Assembly: GCA_035041965.1 (NCBI GenBank)
Contig: JAPYMA010000582.1
Span: forward strand, 91,858 to 155,857
Length of the DNA: 64,000 nucleotides
Direction: 5' to 3'
DNA from: Anisakis pegreffii
Lineage: Eukaryota > Nematoda > Chromadorea > Rhabditida > Anisakidae
In this document: positions 47,381 through 61,405 of the stretch, piece after piece
Layout: every line of letters begins with the position of its first letter
How positions within the stretch are numbered: the stretch's first letter is position 1
Notes under the pieces: generated by a model
The model's database searches: none
The model's input: the letters and a program-made list of their open reading frames with translations, nothing else
Told to the model about the DNA's origin: nothing
Translations under genes and position numbers: made by a program

Positions 47381-50300
47381 ATGCCCGCATCAAGTTGCAA
47401 TTTGGATGAAGAAGAATACTTTCATGGATTACTTCCGAGAGAAGATCTACCCTATCTTTTGGTACATACAGGCGATTTCTTGGTTAGAGTCAGTGAGCCG
47501 AGAGCTGGTTCACCGAGGCAAATAATCATATCGGTGGTTAACGATGAAACACTAGAGAATAAGGTTATTTCCGTAGATGTATCATATTTTATTGTATACA
47601 ACGAAACTGATGAATTGTAAAACAAATATCTGCAATAATTATTCCATTGAGTTTGTTTGCTAGGACATTAATGAGAAGAGTGGATATATTTATTGAAGTA
47701 GAGCGGTTCAGATGAGGCACATCGTCGTGCAACAAGCACCCAATGGTAAATTTCTGACCGATGCAAGAAAGTCATTCGATTCGGTACCTGAACTTGTCGA
47801 ATATTATCGAAGTAACAAGGAGCCCGTCATCGCAAAAGTTTGTTCCTTTATCAGCAGTTGATAAATGTGCTTGTCGAATAGCTATCAAGCTGTTCATCTC
47901 TTGACACATTTCATGAGCAATGACGTTGCTGTTGAATTTGAATTCGCATCTGATGCATAGGGAATACTGAAATATAGCAGTGAAAATGTGTTCATTAATT
48001 ACTATTATTGCTATTATTTCATGTGAAAAATTCGATTCTAATGAATGCAATAAAACGCGCACCATGGGAATTGAAGCACGAAGATGTGGATCTTGAGAAG
48101 AAACTCGGTGAGGGTGCATTCGGTGAAGTGCATTCGGGAAAATATAAACTGCCGTCCGGAAGGGTTGTGGATGTTGCTGTTAAACTGGTACATATCAGCT
48201 CCTTTGATTTATCCTCAACACGATACAATAACAATTGGCTCATTTTTATGCTGCAATCCGAAACAAATGCTACGAACAGTGAACGGTCACATACTTGAAT
48301 GCCATCAATAGTGATAATATTAACAATTGAATGCCATCAATAGTGATAATATTAACAATATCCTCTCAAAAATAGGCGAAAACAACGGAGATGTCCAAAG
48401 AAAAAATCAAAGAAATGATGAAAGAAGCACGATTGATGCGGAATTACGATCATCCGAATATTGTACGAATGTACGGCGTTGCCGTTGAACATGAACCTCT
48501 TTTGATCGTTATGGAATTAGTTCGTTATTTGTGCATTCATTTTTTTGTATTGTTATTACTATCATTTTTGATATTATCAAAAATGCAATAGATTTATTCA
48601 TTATCGCCTACTTTGTGGTCATTATTTAAGGTAGAAGGTGGAGCGTTAGATGAGTATTTAAAAAAGAATCAAGTAGATGCAAAAACGAAACTTGAAAAAA
48701 TGGTTGTCGGTTCAGCATGGGGATTGGAATATTTACATTGGAAGAATTGCATACATCGTGATATCGCTGCTAGAAATTGTCTTTTTTCCAACAATGGTGT
48801 GGTTAGTTTCGCACATTTTCATTTGTTAGTATCAATGATAACATCGATGTTAGCGAGAATACTCGTTCAATAACAGGTAAAAATCTCGGATTTTGGTTTA
48901 TCACGAGAAGGTGATCAATATCATATGACGAAAGTGAGACGCGTTCCAATTCGGTGGTTGGCACCGGAAACAATCCAATATTTGGTGTATACAGCACGTA
49001 CGGATGTGTGGAGTTACGGGATAATGACCTGGGAGATATATGCGGATGCGAAGGAGCCTTATCAGGGGATGACGAATGCCGAGGTCAAAGAAAAGGTTGT
49101 TATCTGTTGTTCGCTTGAAGCCTCCAGTTCGTTCTAAGCGCTGCTTTCAAATAAGCGCATGTAATTGAGTTCATACAACGATCCTTTTCCTATACCCCCA
49201 TCGCATTCCTATAACGATAATAACAGTTCAATAACAGTTCCATTCTTTCTAAACTCTTCAAAATGTTCTTCATTTATTTCCCCGAATTGTACATATCCAA
49301 TTATCATCAAGATTTACTGATAAGGATTGAGTTTATACGACATCTGATTTTCAACTGTGAAGCTTTGTAGTCCATTATTAACTCTCTTGAGTGATCAGCC
49401 GCGATAGACTCGTTACCAGAGCTTTAGAAGTTAGAAGGGTTATGTATATCGTTTGAGCGGCTGATTGCATTGCATCACAATCAGCTTCTGTCAGCCTCTC
49501 GTAGTCTTGTAGGGGCTCACTTAAATTTGCAAGAGAAGAACTAAGCTTGTTCGTTGCTTTCCGTTGCCACAGCTAACGGTCATTGCGAATGCTCGCATTA
49601 GGTAGTGCTGTATTCTGAAAATGATTGACTTGTTTTGGAGTATATAATGAAAATGAAGGTGATGAATGGTTACACAATGTCGATGCCTGCATGTACACAA
49701 AAAGAAGTCGCTGATACTGTCATTGAAATGTGTTGGGCACAAAAACCCGAGAACAGAGCAACGATGTTCGAGGTTTGATTCCATCCAGTCAACTCATTCC
49801 CCTACCACCTCACCACTCAATTCTCTGCAAATTTCAAACAGCCATACTTGATCAATTTTTCGAATCAATCACTCAAATCATCAATAATGTCCAAAAACTG
49901 CAGGTAGCACGAAGGCTAGAACACATCGCTGGCGTTCAACCACCCAATATGAGTTTCAAGACTTCTTCATCAGGTTCTAACGAGGGGTGCATAAGACTGG
50001 GAAGAGCATTAAGCAGCACCGCCAAAAAAAGTCCAAGTTGTAAGTTCAATTACTCAAATTACCGTATTTTCCGGACTGTAAGGCGCACTTTAAAGCCTTT
50101 AATTTTCTTAAAAAACGACAGTGCGCCTTATAACCTGGGGCGCCTTAAATGTGGATTAATTCTGGTTACTGACCTCAGAGCGATTTTGTGTGGTACGGCG
50201 CTACGTTAAGGTTTATTGGTAAATTGTGATGAAAGGTTTATTTCCTTAATGCGCCTTATAGTCTGAGAAATACGATACTCACTCATTCATTATCATGTAT

Positions 50301-50549
50301 TTGCTGGACAATTTAGGGGTTGTGCACATCGTGCATGGCCCATTCAAATTTTGCACGATTGTTAGTTGTACTCCTTAAGTAACTGCGATGGAAAATTAAT
50401 GATTTTAAAAAAATGAAAACAACCAATAGGACTTCAAAATATCCAATAATTATTCAAAAAAACTTTCAGCAAAATCAAGGGAGAGAACAAGACCTAAGAA
50501 GTCTCGCATTATCAGGAGCAAAACCAGCAGTCATTCAAGAAACTCATGA
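47381..50549 (+). CDS. SH2 domain non-receptor tyrosine kinase (Fer/Fes-like), 9 exons, ~427 aa
   Basis: Exons: 47381-47563, 47712-47837, 48077(or earlier)-48187, 48376-48519, 48631-48801, 48877-49095, 49659-49772, 49904-50039, 50470-50549. The SH2 domain covers about 12-100 ([25 protein letters not shown] with the phosphotyrosine Arg). Kinase motifs are complete: GEGAFGEV (114-121), VAVK (Lys139), HRDIAARN (230-237), DFG (250-252), PIRWLAPE and [14 protein letters not shown] basic Ser/Arg tail ends the protein. There is no F-BAR domain, as in the large nematode Fer-like family. The exon 3 start is unresolved: family residues PWELKHEDV are encoded just upstream of 48077, but no AG acceptor precedes them in the open stretch. 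Intron 8 contains a MITE. Substrate unknown. Confidence 0.9.
48296..48359 (+). repeat. Perfect 32-bp tandem duplication in kinase intron 3
   Basis: Bases 48296-48327 (starting TGAATGCCATCAATAGTG) are repeated exactly at 48328-48359. The copies abut and end about 16 bp before the exon 4 acceptor, so the duplication has moved that acceptor's upstream context. Absence of differences suggests a recent event. Confidence 0.95.
50060..50277. mobile_element. Tc1/mariner-type MITE in kinase intron 8
   Basis: The left end TACCGTATTTTCCGGACTG and the reverse complement of the right end (TATCGTATTTCTCAGACTA) form terminal inverted repeats continuing into TAAGGCGCA on both sides, bounded by TA as expected of Tc1/mariner insertion. 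Internal CAGTGCGCCTTATAACC also fits the widespread CCGTATTTTCCGGACTATAA-type MITE that I recall from many animal genomes. The element begins 20 bp after the exon 8 donor. It has no coding capacity. Confidence 0.8.
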
Positions 50550-50943
50550 TTGAAAAATCCACTTCGATTGCAACTCAAAACTCTCATTTCACTTTCAAAC
50601 AATCAATTATCACCCATCCAGTGCATGATATTAATAAAGTTAAATTGCAACATGACTTCACGTTCTCCAAGTCATCTATTTATCTTCACTCTACATTAAC
50701 TCAACTATCGAAAATCTCCCTTCACAGCGGCTCAACACTATATTATCGTCAATGACCCTACGATCTCTTATCTGCTTCATTCATTGAAAATGAACAAACG
50801 CGTTAATAAAAGGTTCTTACGTTGATGCCGTGCAAACAAACAATATAACAACAATCAACAATTTTTATTAATCAGTAAAATCAAATATACAATCAAAACA
50901 ACGCTCTCCAACACATCAATTGATCAATCAATCAGAACGAAAT
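50550..50943. other. Short convergent intergenic region
   Basis: This is the 3' side of both the kinase (+) and ubiquitin-eS31 (-). It contains AATAAA-like words (for example near 50804) that could end either transcript. No gene is supported. Confidence 0.4.
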
Positions 50944-52770
<1,827 letters not shown>

Positions 52771-52773
52771 GAT

Positions 52774-52850
52774 ATCTTGACGAACATTTGCATTTTTTAC
52801 GGACAACTTACCTGCTGTTGAAAGGAACGAATGTAGGATGATAATTAAAC
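52774..52850 (-). pseudogene. Truncated 5' copy of the ubiquitin-eS31 gene
   Basis: Read on the minus strand, GTAAGTTGTCCGTAAAAAATG then CAAATGTTCGTCAAGAT parallels the leader and first codons of the real gene at about 52135-52095 (GTAAGTCGTCCGTAAAAATG then CAGATCTTCGTCAAGAC). It would encode MQMFVKI and then diverges to a stop after 11 codons. It is a fragment from a local duplication of about 0.7 kb, without the rest of ubiquitin. Confidence 0.7.
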
Positions 52851-53469
52851 AAAGAATATTCACTATGGATTATCGTAATGCAAACGTTAAACAAACCCAT
52901 TTACGTTTTAATGAGTTTATGTTTCATTAAGATTGAAACGTAAACTGAAACGTAAACATAAATTGTTTCAATAACTTTGCTCGATAGTTTCAGCGGGAGC
53001 TTCTCCCAGTGATTAAAAAACACTTCTGTCAGCACCCAATTTCCCCCTCTTCTGATGACAATCTCTGTCATAGGGAACACTCAGAGAACAAAAATGCATA
53101 TAACAAAAATCACACCAGAATCATCCTTCCAGCTTCACGATCTCAAAAGACTGGATATTATGCATGCGGTAAGTTCGAAGCATTCCATCCAAACCTCAGA
53201 CACCAACGATAACGATTTATTAGAGATTTTAATCACAAAACGGTAATAAAGGTATGATTTTTTGAAACTTGAAAGGTTAAAAAATGCGGATGTTTTCTAT
53301 GTCACTAATGGATGCTGTTCGTGAGGCCATGAAAGGGTCAATATCGCTAAATGTTGAACCTAGGCCGTGGAATAGACGGTTGTGCAGTCACAAACAAGAG
53401 CGTTGATCAGGTTTTGTCACCATTATTATTATTGCTGTCGACCTTATCATCCTTGATACTCTCATCCAG

Positions 53470-53718
53470 TTGATGACATCTCTGCTTCCAATATCCTATC
53501 GAAAGGCCGTTAAAACGGCAAAAGTCAGGCAAGAATTATGCCTCACGGATCCTGTGAATGTGCTGAACCGTATTGATTCAGCATCAAAAATTGTCTTCCC
53601 GACTCTCTATATTCTCTTAAAAATCATAAACTGGGTCGCATTTTTCACTGTATACGAAATGAAATTAGTTCACTCATTTGATTTCATTCATTACTCATTA
53701 GTGAATTTCTTTCGTTGA
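53470..53718 (+). CDS. Possible C-terminal exon of a Cys-loop ligand-gated channel
   Basis: After an acceptor CTCATCCAG the frame reads through a basic loop (RKAVKTAKVRQE) into VLNRIDSASKIVFPTLYILL and KIINWVAFFTVYEM before the stop. An acidic/Arg segment followed by I-FP-L-and a Trp-containing hydrophobic helix is the pattern of TM4 in nematode Cys-loop receptors (compare the common RLSRIxFPLLF-type motif). No ligand-binding or TM1-3 exons were found upstream within the 1.3 kb to the ubiquitin gene, so this is a relic, a displaced fragment, or chance resemblance. Confidence 0.4.
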   Translation: MMTSLLPISYRKAVKTAKVRQELCLTDPVNVLNRIDSASKIVFPTLYILLKIINWVAFFTVYEMKLVHSFDFIHYSLVNFFR

Positions 53719-55304
53719 TGAGGTCACCACATTTATAAGATTATAATATCTTGTTTCGATGCAATGTGTATGATTCAAGAACGTGATATGCATATATCCT
53801 GAATAAACTTTCATTCCATTCTCAGTGATTACGAATTTCGTTGTGTTTAGAGAGATAACGAATGATATTATTCGTTTGGATGTAAGTTTATTTTATATGA
53901 AGATGTTATAAAATCACACTATGCATGCAACAAAATCCATCCAGTTCGCTCAAATGATTTAAAATAGCATTGAGCAAATCCCTCGTTAAAACACGGCTGC
54001 TTTCCATTTTTCAGATCCCAATTTATGAAATAATTCGTGCGATTCCATATCATCAGGAAGGTCTCCGGTATCAACCAACCTTAACGGGCGTGAACCCAAT
54101 GCTAAGAACCGAAGGACTGGTCTCCGGTATCAACCTGCCATAACCGCATTATGGTTGTGGATGTATATTTTGTAGCAGTGGATAATCAATGCATTGACAA
54201 CCATTTATCCATCCGAATTACTCATTGATTTCAGATGGAAATCGCTTTGGCTCCTTATGAAGCGAATTCAGTGTTCGAATATTTTGAAAGATCGTTGGGT
54301 CGATTGAAATCATGAAATTTCACCTCTTTTTGAATTGATAACGTTTATCAGTGAACTGATATTTCGATGCGAATGGAAGAAGTTTGGTCTGTGTGGCGAT
54401 TTCACCGCAACTGAACATCTTTTTTGAGATTAATCCATCCTTTGTTATTTCAATATCATCGATGTCATATGATTGCTTTGACACTGCACACAATTATCTG
54501 ACGAGTGAGCAATTTCATACAACAGTGTATTTTATCGTCAGTGAATTGGATCTCAAATTGAATCACGTTCAACAAACGTGAACATCGAATGTCATCTTAA
54601 GTTCGAATTACATGATAACAAATAAATTCACTTGAACGATTTAGTAATAACAATTGGTGGGGAAACAACTGTGAAATCACAAAATTAGAGTAGTACGTGG
54701 TGTGGTTTACGTTCAGAATTTAACGTTGTTTCCGAATATGAACCATTCATAGCAAAGTGAAAATCAGAGTTGAGTCTTCAAACCTTCGGAGAAATCCCTA
54801 AAAATTGCACGCAACTCAATCATTGACTTGAAAATTAATGACTTCCTATAAAAATGAGATGAAAATGAAAAGTTTCGGTGACGGTGGTTTCAATGAACTG
54901 CAGTCACAACCACACAAAATGTGTTCAACCACTAAAGGCAAAGTGAACGCAACTTTGAAGATTGAACACGACTTACAAAATTTTGCAATGATTCAAAGTG
55001 AATAAGTAAAAACTAACATAAAAACTGCACTTTACAAAATCAGTTTGTGTACTACAAAGCTGTGACTAATGATATAACCTCGTCCATCGTTAAATGAACT
55101 ACAACAGTGCATTTGCGTTCCGGTTGTGTGTTGTTTATCTCAACGAAATGTTTTGAATGCTCAAATAAAGTGAAAGAAAAAGTCAAACACGGGCAAACGT
55201 TCGGCAGTGATATCGTAATTGCAATGCATGTTCATACACGAAATACCCCCTAGGAATTTGCCTATAAACGGAAAATGATGAGTTAATGATAAGCCGTGCG
55301 AAAG
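53719..55304. other. AT-rich intergenic, no supported gene
   Basis: Nothing recognised except a direct repeat of GGTCTCCGGTATCAACC near 54060 and 54118. Short open frames lack splice logic. Confidence 0.4.
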
Positions 55305-56520
55305 ATGAGAAAGCGAGAGGTTCAGCAAATGAAAAATAAACTTAGTTGGAACAAATGCCGCAAAGGTGTAGAAACTGGAATGGATTCATCCGGCCTGTAT
55401 GACGTCCAGGTGTCAATGGCTCCTACTAGAGAAGAGGATGAAGTATCGGTCACCTCAAGCAATTTACCATTCTATTTGCCGTCGCTCTCGTGTGCCTACG
55501 TTTGCAAATTTCCTCACTCAATTTTTAGTTGATAGAAATAAAGAGGAACATGCACATTCAGAAGCGCTGACAACATACTGTTTAAGCTATCGATACGAAG
55601 CCTGTCCCTTGGTCGCCTGACGAGAAATGGACGTTTGTTTCGAAGTTGGAAAAAAAAAATTGAGTCAAAGACTTTAGCCTTTTCTGTGCATATCACCAAC
55701 ATTCAATCAATGACACCCGTTCAAGCTTATTGATCTCATCGTAAGGTTTACGCTAACATGCATTCAACGTCACATTATAAACGTTCTATTCTGAATATTG
55801 CTTTACCATTCCTATTCTTTGCTAAATGACATTTGAAGAGTTATGTCTTTCATAAACTCTGTCTGCTTTGGAGAGAATCTATCATCCTACTCGAGAATTC
55901 CCATTTGTTTTTTGTCATATCGCACGCTTTTCGAAACAACCCCATTCGTTCCTCGGGATTTATTTCAATATGCTAAAGATATGTGCGGCGTTCCTCATGA
56001 AATGTTCCTAAATAAATCATCACTTACACAAAACTGCAACATTTGCCGTCACGACAATCCTAAACTCATTGAAACTGACACATCGTCGATCCTTTCAAGC
56101 TGTTTCGGTATGATGTGTGGTAACACGTGAAAAAAACGTTTATGCAGCTGTCGCGCCACGCACCATTCATATTTTCAAACTTATTCTAATCTCAGCAAAG
56201 TTGTGAGATTACGTCCAGGCAAGAGCTTCAAACTTGAGCCGGTTCCTATCATGCGACAATCGAATAGTTTTTGCGAGGTTCTCTACGCACTTTGCGATTC
56301 TATCCCAATCATGGAACGCCACCGAACCATACCTAGCAATATGCCTGGCGCGACAGCATCAAACAGAGTGATGAAGGCACGAAAGCACGAAATAATCACA
56401 TCAACAACAACACAAAATAATCACAAACAGCAAAAACAGCAACAGAATAAGCAAGCAGATATTGACATCAACACGAAATTTCAATGCTTACATCCAATCG
56501 GACAATCCAAAATAAGATAA
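55305..56520 (+). CDS. Unrecognised exon-like segments, possibly one gene
   Basis: Three nearby plus-strand frames look coding by composition. The first (55305-55499) reads MRKREVQQMKNKLSWNKCRK and later APTREEDEVSVTSSNLPF, up to a donor TAC|GTTTGC. The second (within 55843-56130) includes TPFVPRDLFQYAKDMCGVPH and a Cys-containing end. The third (56203-56520) starts RLRPGKSFKLEPVPIMRQSN and ends in a Gln/Asn-rich tail. I could not join them in phase with confidence and recognise no family. They may be separate relics. Confidence 0.28.
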
Positions 56521-56924
56521 CATGAACAAAGTTTGAAAAAACAACTTGAAAATGAAATAGAGTCAAACGAGCTGAAATCATTTCGCTTCAACTCAAAATC
56601 AGTTTGAGGTCAAGTCAAGATCTTGTTAAGTAGAGATTAACACAGGTCTTGCATCCTTCTGCACAAGGTATGAGGGCAATCCGAGAGATGCTACCAGCTT
56701 TTCCATTCCTCAAAATGTCATCTGAGTGCTTAAGTTATAAACTATGAGAAAATTTCACAACATCACCAAAACTGCTATTTCCAAAACACCTTAGTGGGAA
56801 CATACACATCAGCTCATTCCAAGCCTGAGAAGACCTTGTGTTAGCGACCAAGAAAGAATTCTAGCCACTATGCACAGATCAAACTGCAGTTATCCAGTTC
56901 AAACCTGGCCTGGGATATAAGCTC

Positions 56925-58800
56925 GCGAAAGTGGTCAAATATTAAGAACAGAGACGATTACTTTAAAATTTGATTGCATTTAAATGTCTTCCCGTTACCA
57001 AATTGAAGAACCTATAATGCTTCACATCTCATTCGAATGGATTTCTCAAAGTTATCAAGTACCTTATTAATACTAATGACGTACAATAACTGCACTGGCA
57101 TGGGAAATAAGGGCATCGTCAGAGAACTGTATGAATGCCATCATGACACTAGCTAATAGATAAGCTTCGGCGAGTAACCACAAACACCTGAGACTTCGAG
57201 TCACCAGTCAGCGACTCGACTCTGCAGGATGAATGGTCCAGGCGAACTTTCCAGACCTACCGCTAACTTCATAAGGCGATTCATACCCTACGTTAGTGAA
57301 ACTCAATTTTTAGGGAATATTTTCTTCTCTTGATATGCCAGTACAGCTATTATCAACACCTGTGATTAGCTCAATCGCGAACTAATTAATGCGTTATTTT
57401 CAATACGATAACTTTGGACTGAGATTCAAGCTCTCGGAAGTGGTCAACTATTAAAGACAAATTTCGAAAATTGGTGTTTTATTGAAAACCTTTCTCCAAA
57501 TTAACTATAACGCTCCTTATTCCGTTCGAGTGGATTGTTTGAAGTTATCGAGGATCTTAGTAGCACTAGTGATGAATGATAACTACACTGGCAAGGGACA
57601 TAAGGATATCATCATAGAATTGTATGAATGCCATCATGACACTAGCTAATAGATAAGCTTCGGCGAGTAACCACAAACACCTGAGAGATTTCTCCTTATA
57701 ATGCATTTAGCAACATTTAAACTGAGTGAAATGACTTCATGTATGCAGCCAATGGTCAACCCGATGACAATTCTCCCCTGTTAAGGGAAAGAGCGCACGG
57801 TGGGTCCGGGAACCCCCGTTACCTGAGCAAATGCCTGAAGACACTACTCAGGCCAACTTACGCGCAATCCCTATCCCCGGTCAAATCGGCGCCTTTCCCG
57901 GGCCGGGAACGCCCGTAATATGTTCCGAAGAATGAATGCTAGCGATACTCGGGTAAATATCGCTTGCATATTTTGAGTTGTTTCTCCCCGATTCGTCGAG
58001 ACTTCCGGTAGGCGGGGAACGCCTGTCGCATCTATCTAAACCTAGCCCCTCTTGTTGGCAGCTCGACAGGTTGGGAACACCCATGCGAACGAAATGTGCA
58101 TTTTTAATTTGACCATTGGCTACATGCAATCTATCATTCCAATATCAGTCTAAGTGTCACTAAATAACACTACGAGGGAGATCGTCTTCGAGTCACCAGT
58201 CAGCAACTCGACTCTACAGGATGAGTGGTCCAAGCGAACTTTCCAGACCTACCGCTAACTTCATAAGGCTATTCATACCCTACGTTCGTAAAACTCACTT
58301 TTATAAGGATATTATTCTTCCTTTCATATGCCAGTGTAGCTATTTGAAACAAAACTGAAGAACCCATAATGTCTCTCCTCCCATTCGGATGGATTTCTTA
58401 AAGCCATCAAGTACCTTAATAGCATTTATGACAGTAACTGCACTGGCAAGGGATATAAGGATTGCATCATAGAAGTGTATGAATGCCGTCATGACACTAG
58501 CTAATAGATAAGCTTCGGCGAGAAACCACAAACACCCGAGAGATTTCTCCTCATGACGCATTTAATAACATTGGAACTTTATTCCAACTGTTACTAAACA
58601 GCACTACGAGGAAAACGTTCTTCGAGTCACCAGTCAGTAACTCGACTCTACAGGATGAGTGGTCCAGGCGAACTTTCCAGACCTACCGCTAACTTCATAA
58701 GGCCATTCATACCCTACGTTTGTAAAACTCAGTTTCACAGGGGCAGTTTTCTTCCTTCCATATGCCAGTGCAATTACTGTCAACACCTGCTACGGACCCT
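56925..58800 (+). repeat. Three-copy tandem array, units ~0.43-0.5 kb, middle copy interrupted
   Basis: Block A (TGTATGAATGCCATCATGAC then ACTAGCTAATAGATAAGCTT) occurs near 57128, 57621 and 58480. Block B (CGAGTCACCAGTCAGC then CCAGACCTACCGCTAACTTC) occurs near 57197, 58190 and 58625. Sequence before block A (GGATTTCT..AAG.TATCAAGTACCTTA) is also shared. Copy 1 lacks about 80 bp between A and B; copy 2 has an extra segment of roughly 430 bp there (listed separately); copy 3 has neither change. Block B contains a small hairpin CGAGTC...GACTCG. Confidence 0.85.
57717..58155. mobile_element. GC-richer insert with four GGGAAC-CCCGT motifs
   Basis: Relative to copy 3 of the surrounding array, copy 2 carries an extra segment here. 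It has four copies of a motif close to CGGGAACNCCCGT, at about 57807, 57904, 58014 and 58072 (CCGGGAACCCCCGTTA, CCGGGAACGCCCGTAA, GGGGAACGCCTGTC, TTGGGAACACCCATG), each after a GC-rich stem-like stretch. No terminal repeats or coding sequence were made out, so insertion by transposition is inferred only from the comparison of copies. The 82-codon minus-strand frame here is not supported. Confidence 0.45.
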
Positions 58801-61276
58801 TCCCCAATAAACTATTCTCTTATGCAATACCTCTAATTCTAAGGAGCGATTAGAACCAAGAGCTTGTTCCTCAGCCATGAGTTTACTAGGTTACTGCCTT
58901 TCGGTTGTGCATAGATGACTTAATACTTCTCTGAATCGCATGCCAAAGTCTGGTCAGGTCAGTTCAAGTCCACGTCAAGTTAAATGAATTTAAGAAATCT
59001 CAAAGTCAAATTCAAACCGAGGTCAGTCAATCTCAAGTGATGCCAAATCCGCTGAGCGATACGTCAACTCAAGTAAGTTTGTGGTAAAATTCCAGTCAAG
59101 ACGTTTCAATGTTTTGGCTCAGTGAGCTTTGAATAGAGTTACAGCCAAGCTAAGTGAAGTCAATTTTGCGCTAATTAGAACTAATATCAGAAAATGTGCT
59201 ACTCTCGTATCTATGTTAGAGTCCAACACGGTTCACTCAATAGAGTCCACATTGGGGAGGTGGGGAGGGGAATAATTGGTGCACAAACTGAAAAAAAATT
59301 TCACTTAGGTAGGGTGGGCCATACATAAGGCCAGTCCAAGTCCCTACCTCTGGCTCCGGAGTTAAGCGGGTCATTACGTGCCGCATCCCTCCTTCGCCCT
59401 ACCCAAATCCCTTACAAAAAGATTTACAATGTTTACAACAACGATTACTGCACAAAATAAATGGATAAATAAGTAAATGATGAAAACATTAATGACAATT
59501 GGTGACAATGAACATAATGATATGTCTAACGATCAATTAATTTACAATATTGAAGAATTAATTCAAAAATTCAATAAATTAAAAACCTTTTGAATCAAAA
59601 TTTATTACACTTTTCTTTTGATACGGAATTGTTTTCTCATGTCTGAGGGAATTGAATGAAATATTTGGAGAAAACCACTGTCTCGTCCAGATCCCATCCT
59701 AAAAGGTAGCAGAAAGATGTGGATGCTTTCGAGAAATGATTGATAGCGATAGTTTAATGTCCCCTAAACTTCTCAGCATGTGACAATACAGTGACCAAAA
59801 TACATCACACCGAACGCTAGTAACACTAATGCAACGTTAACAATGCAACAACATTAACAAACGAATTGAAAAGCACTAAAAAAAATCCCCCAATTAAAAG
59901 ATACGAGGCAACATAAGCATCTTCAATACTTCATGTCACATATCGATTGCAAATAATAACTTTCATGTCACTGTACACTGCACGACAATATCACTGTATT
60001 GTCACCTATTCTCAATCGGTTGGATACATACAAAGTAAGAATTACAAGTAATTGATCACATATAGAAACATATAAATCACGAACATATAATTTACAATTG
60101 AACGAATGAATAAAAGAACCAAGCATGCAAAAAGTGGTCACTGACCACGACTCAATTTTATTTTGCAGTCCCTAAGTTCAAAATTGAAACTCCTAACCTT
60201 GCGCTTCCTCACGCTTTGGAGTCGTATTTGATCGTTATGTATGTGTTGCTGTCGTATTCGTAGTAGATTCTGATGCCGTACTAAACACTGATGTCATAAA
60301 TTAGATGTTACGCACCTTATTGTCACTTTTGTCATGGGCACTGTTGCTCTTAACACCACGAGCATCGAACGCCATCTGACTACCAACGACCACCGATCTT
60401 CGTGTTCCAACGCCGGTCGAAGTCAACGCCAACACATTCCACAGACATTCCATCTAGAATTGAAGAACGGTATAATACTAACAAGATTATGCATCATTTC
60501 GACAAACTATTTGATAGCCTACATCAACACATTTACCACTGAATATTCATGCGATATACCATACTCACTGAACATAAGCTAGAATCACGTTAGATCGGGC
60601 AATGATTGACAATAAAGTCATTTCAAAGCACCAAATAACAAATTAAATCATCATGAAAATGATCAAATTCCCCACCTTGTTAAATTGACGTTACTGTAGT
60701 TTATTACCAATGAATCAACCAATCACTAGCGAGATTGCAACCAATGACCACTACTGTAATTGGCTCGTTCGCTCGCTCACCTTCATAAATGTACACGTCT
60801 GAAACGATGAAAAATGACTAATTCACAGTCTTCATCATATGCAGTTCAGTACGATTCACACAGATAACACATTTCTCATTGATGAGAATTGTTCGCACAC
60901 GTTATCAACGTTCTATACTGATATAGCGATGATGATTTTATAAGAAATCATCAACATTGCAAATATCACCACATTCGAGTATTGAAACTGAATTCAAAGA
61001 CTGCAATCGGACGATCTTTCCTACCTCTCTCTTTAGCGAAACCTATCCCCTTATTAAATCTTCCATTAATCTATACAGTCACCGACCTTTAAAAACTATG
61101 ATACTAATAAAGCTGAAAAATTAGGTGGATATTTGAACCCAGAATATCTCTGGCGGAATGATGAATTATACCAGAAATAGCATAAACGGAATAAACTCAT
61201 GAATTATATCACACACGCAGCACCAATTCATCGCGCAAAACAACACGACAGACCTGAATGATGACTGAATGAAAAT
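58801..61276. other. Intergenic, no supported gene
   Basis: AT-rich DNA. Near 59305-59410 a GC-richer stretch has GTAGGGTGGGCC at one end and GCCCTACCC at the other, and contains GGCTCCGGAGTTAAGC, which resembles the right end of the hAT-like element at 45 kb (GGCTCCGGAGCTTAAGC). It may be a fragment of that family. A plus frame at 60334-60582 is open but unrecognised. Confidence 0.4.
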
Positions 61277-61405
61277 TGAATGTTATGAGTGAAATAGTCA
61301 CGCTGACATGATCTGTCAGCGTGACTATTTCACTCATAACATTCATCGATCTCTCAATGGTACCATACCAATGATCAATTGGTATGTTACCATTGAGAGG
61401 TCGAT
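61277..61405. repeat. Two adjacent foldbacks, 32-bp and 28-bp arms
   Basis: Foldback 1: 61277-61308 pairs perfectly with 61314-61345 around the loop TGATC; the left arm begins TGAATGTTATGAGTG. Foldback 2 starts at once: 61345-61372 (ATCGATCTCTCAATGG...) pairs with 61378-61405 around GATCA with two mismatches, one of which would be a G-U pair in RNA. Both loops share GATC. The side-by-side layout is unlike a single MITE. Confidence 0.93.

Noticed and set aside
53283..53406. 40-codon frame starting MRMFSMSLMDAVREAMKGS
   Set aside because: Short, no acceptor or donor that joins it to the TM4-like exon in phase, and no family match.
57881..58129. 82-codon minus-strand frame with GVPG-like pieces resembling collagen
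   Set aside because: The Gly-Val-Pro pieces come from the repeated GGGAAC motif, are not in a Gly-X-Y register, and lie inside a repeat insert.
59305..59410. GC-rich stretch considered as a 5S rRNA or tRNA gene
   Set aside because: It lacks the 5S internal control sequences and the A/B boxes and cloverleaf of a tRNA; it fits better as a fragment of a CTCCGG-rich element.
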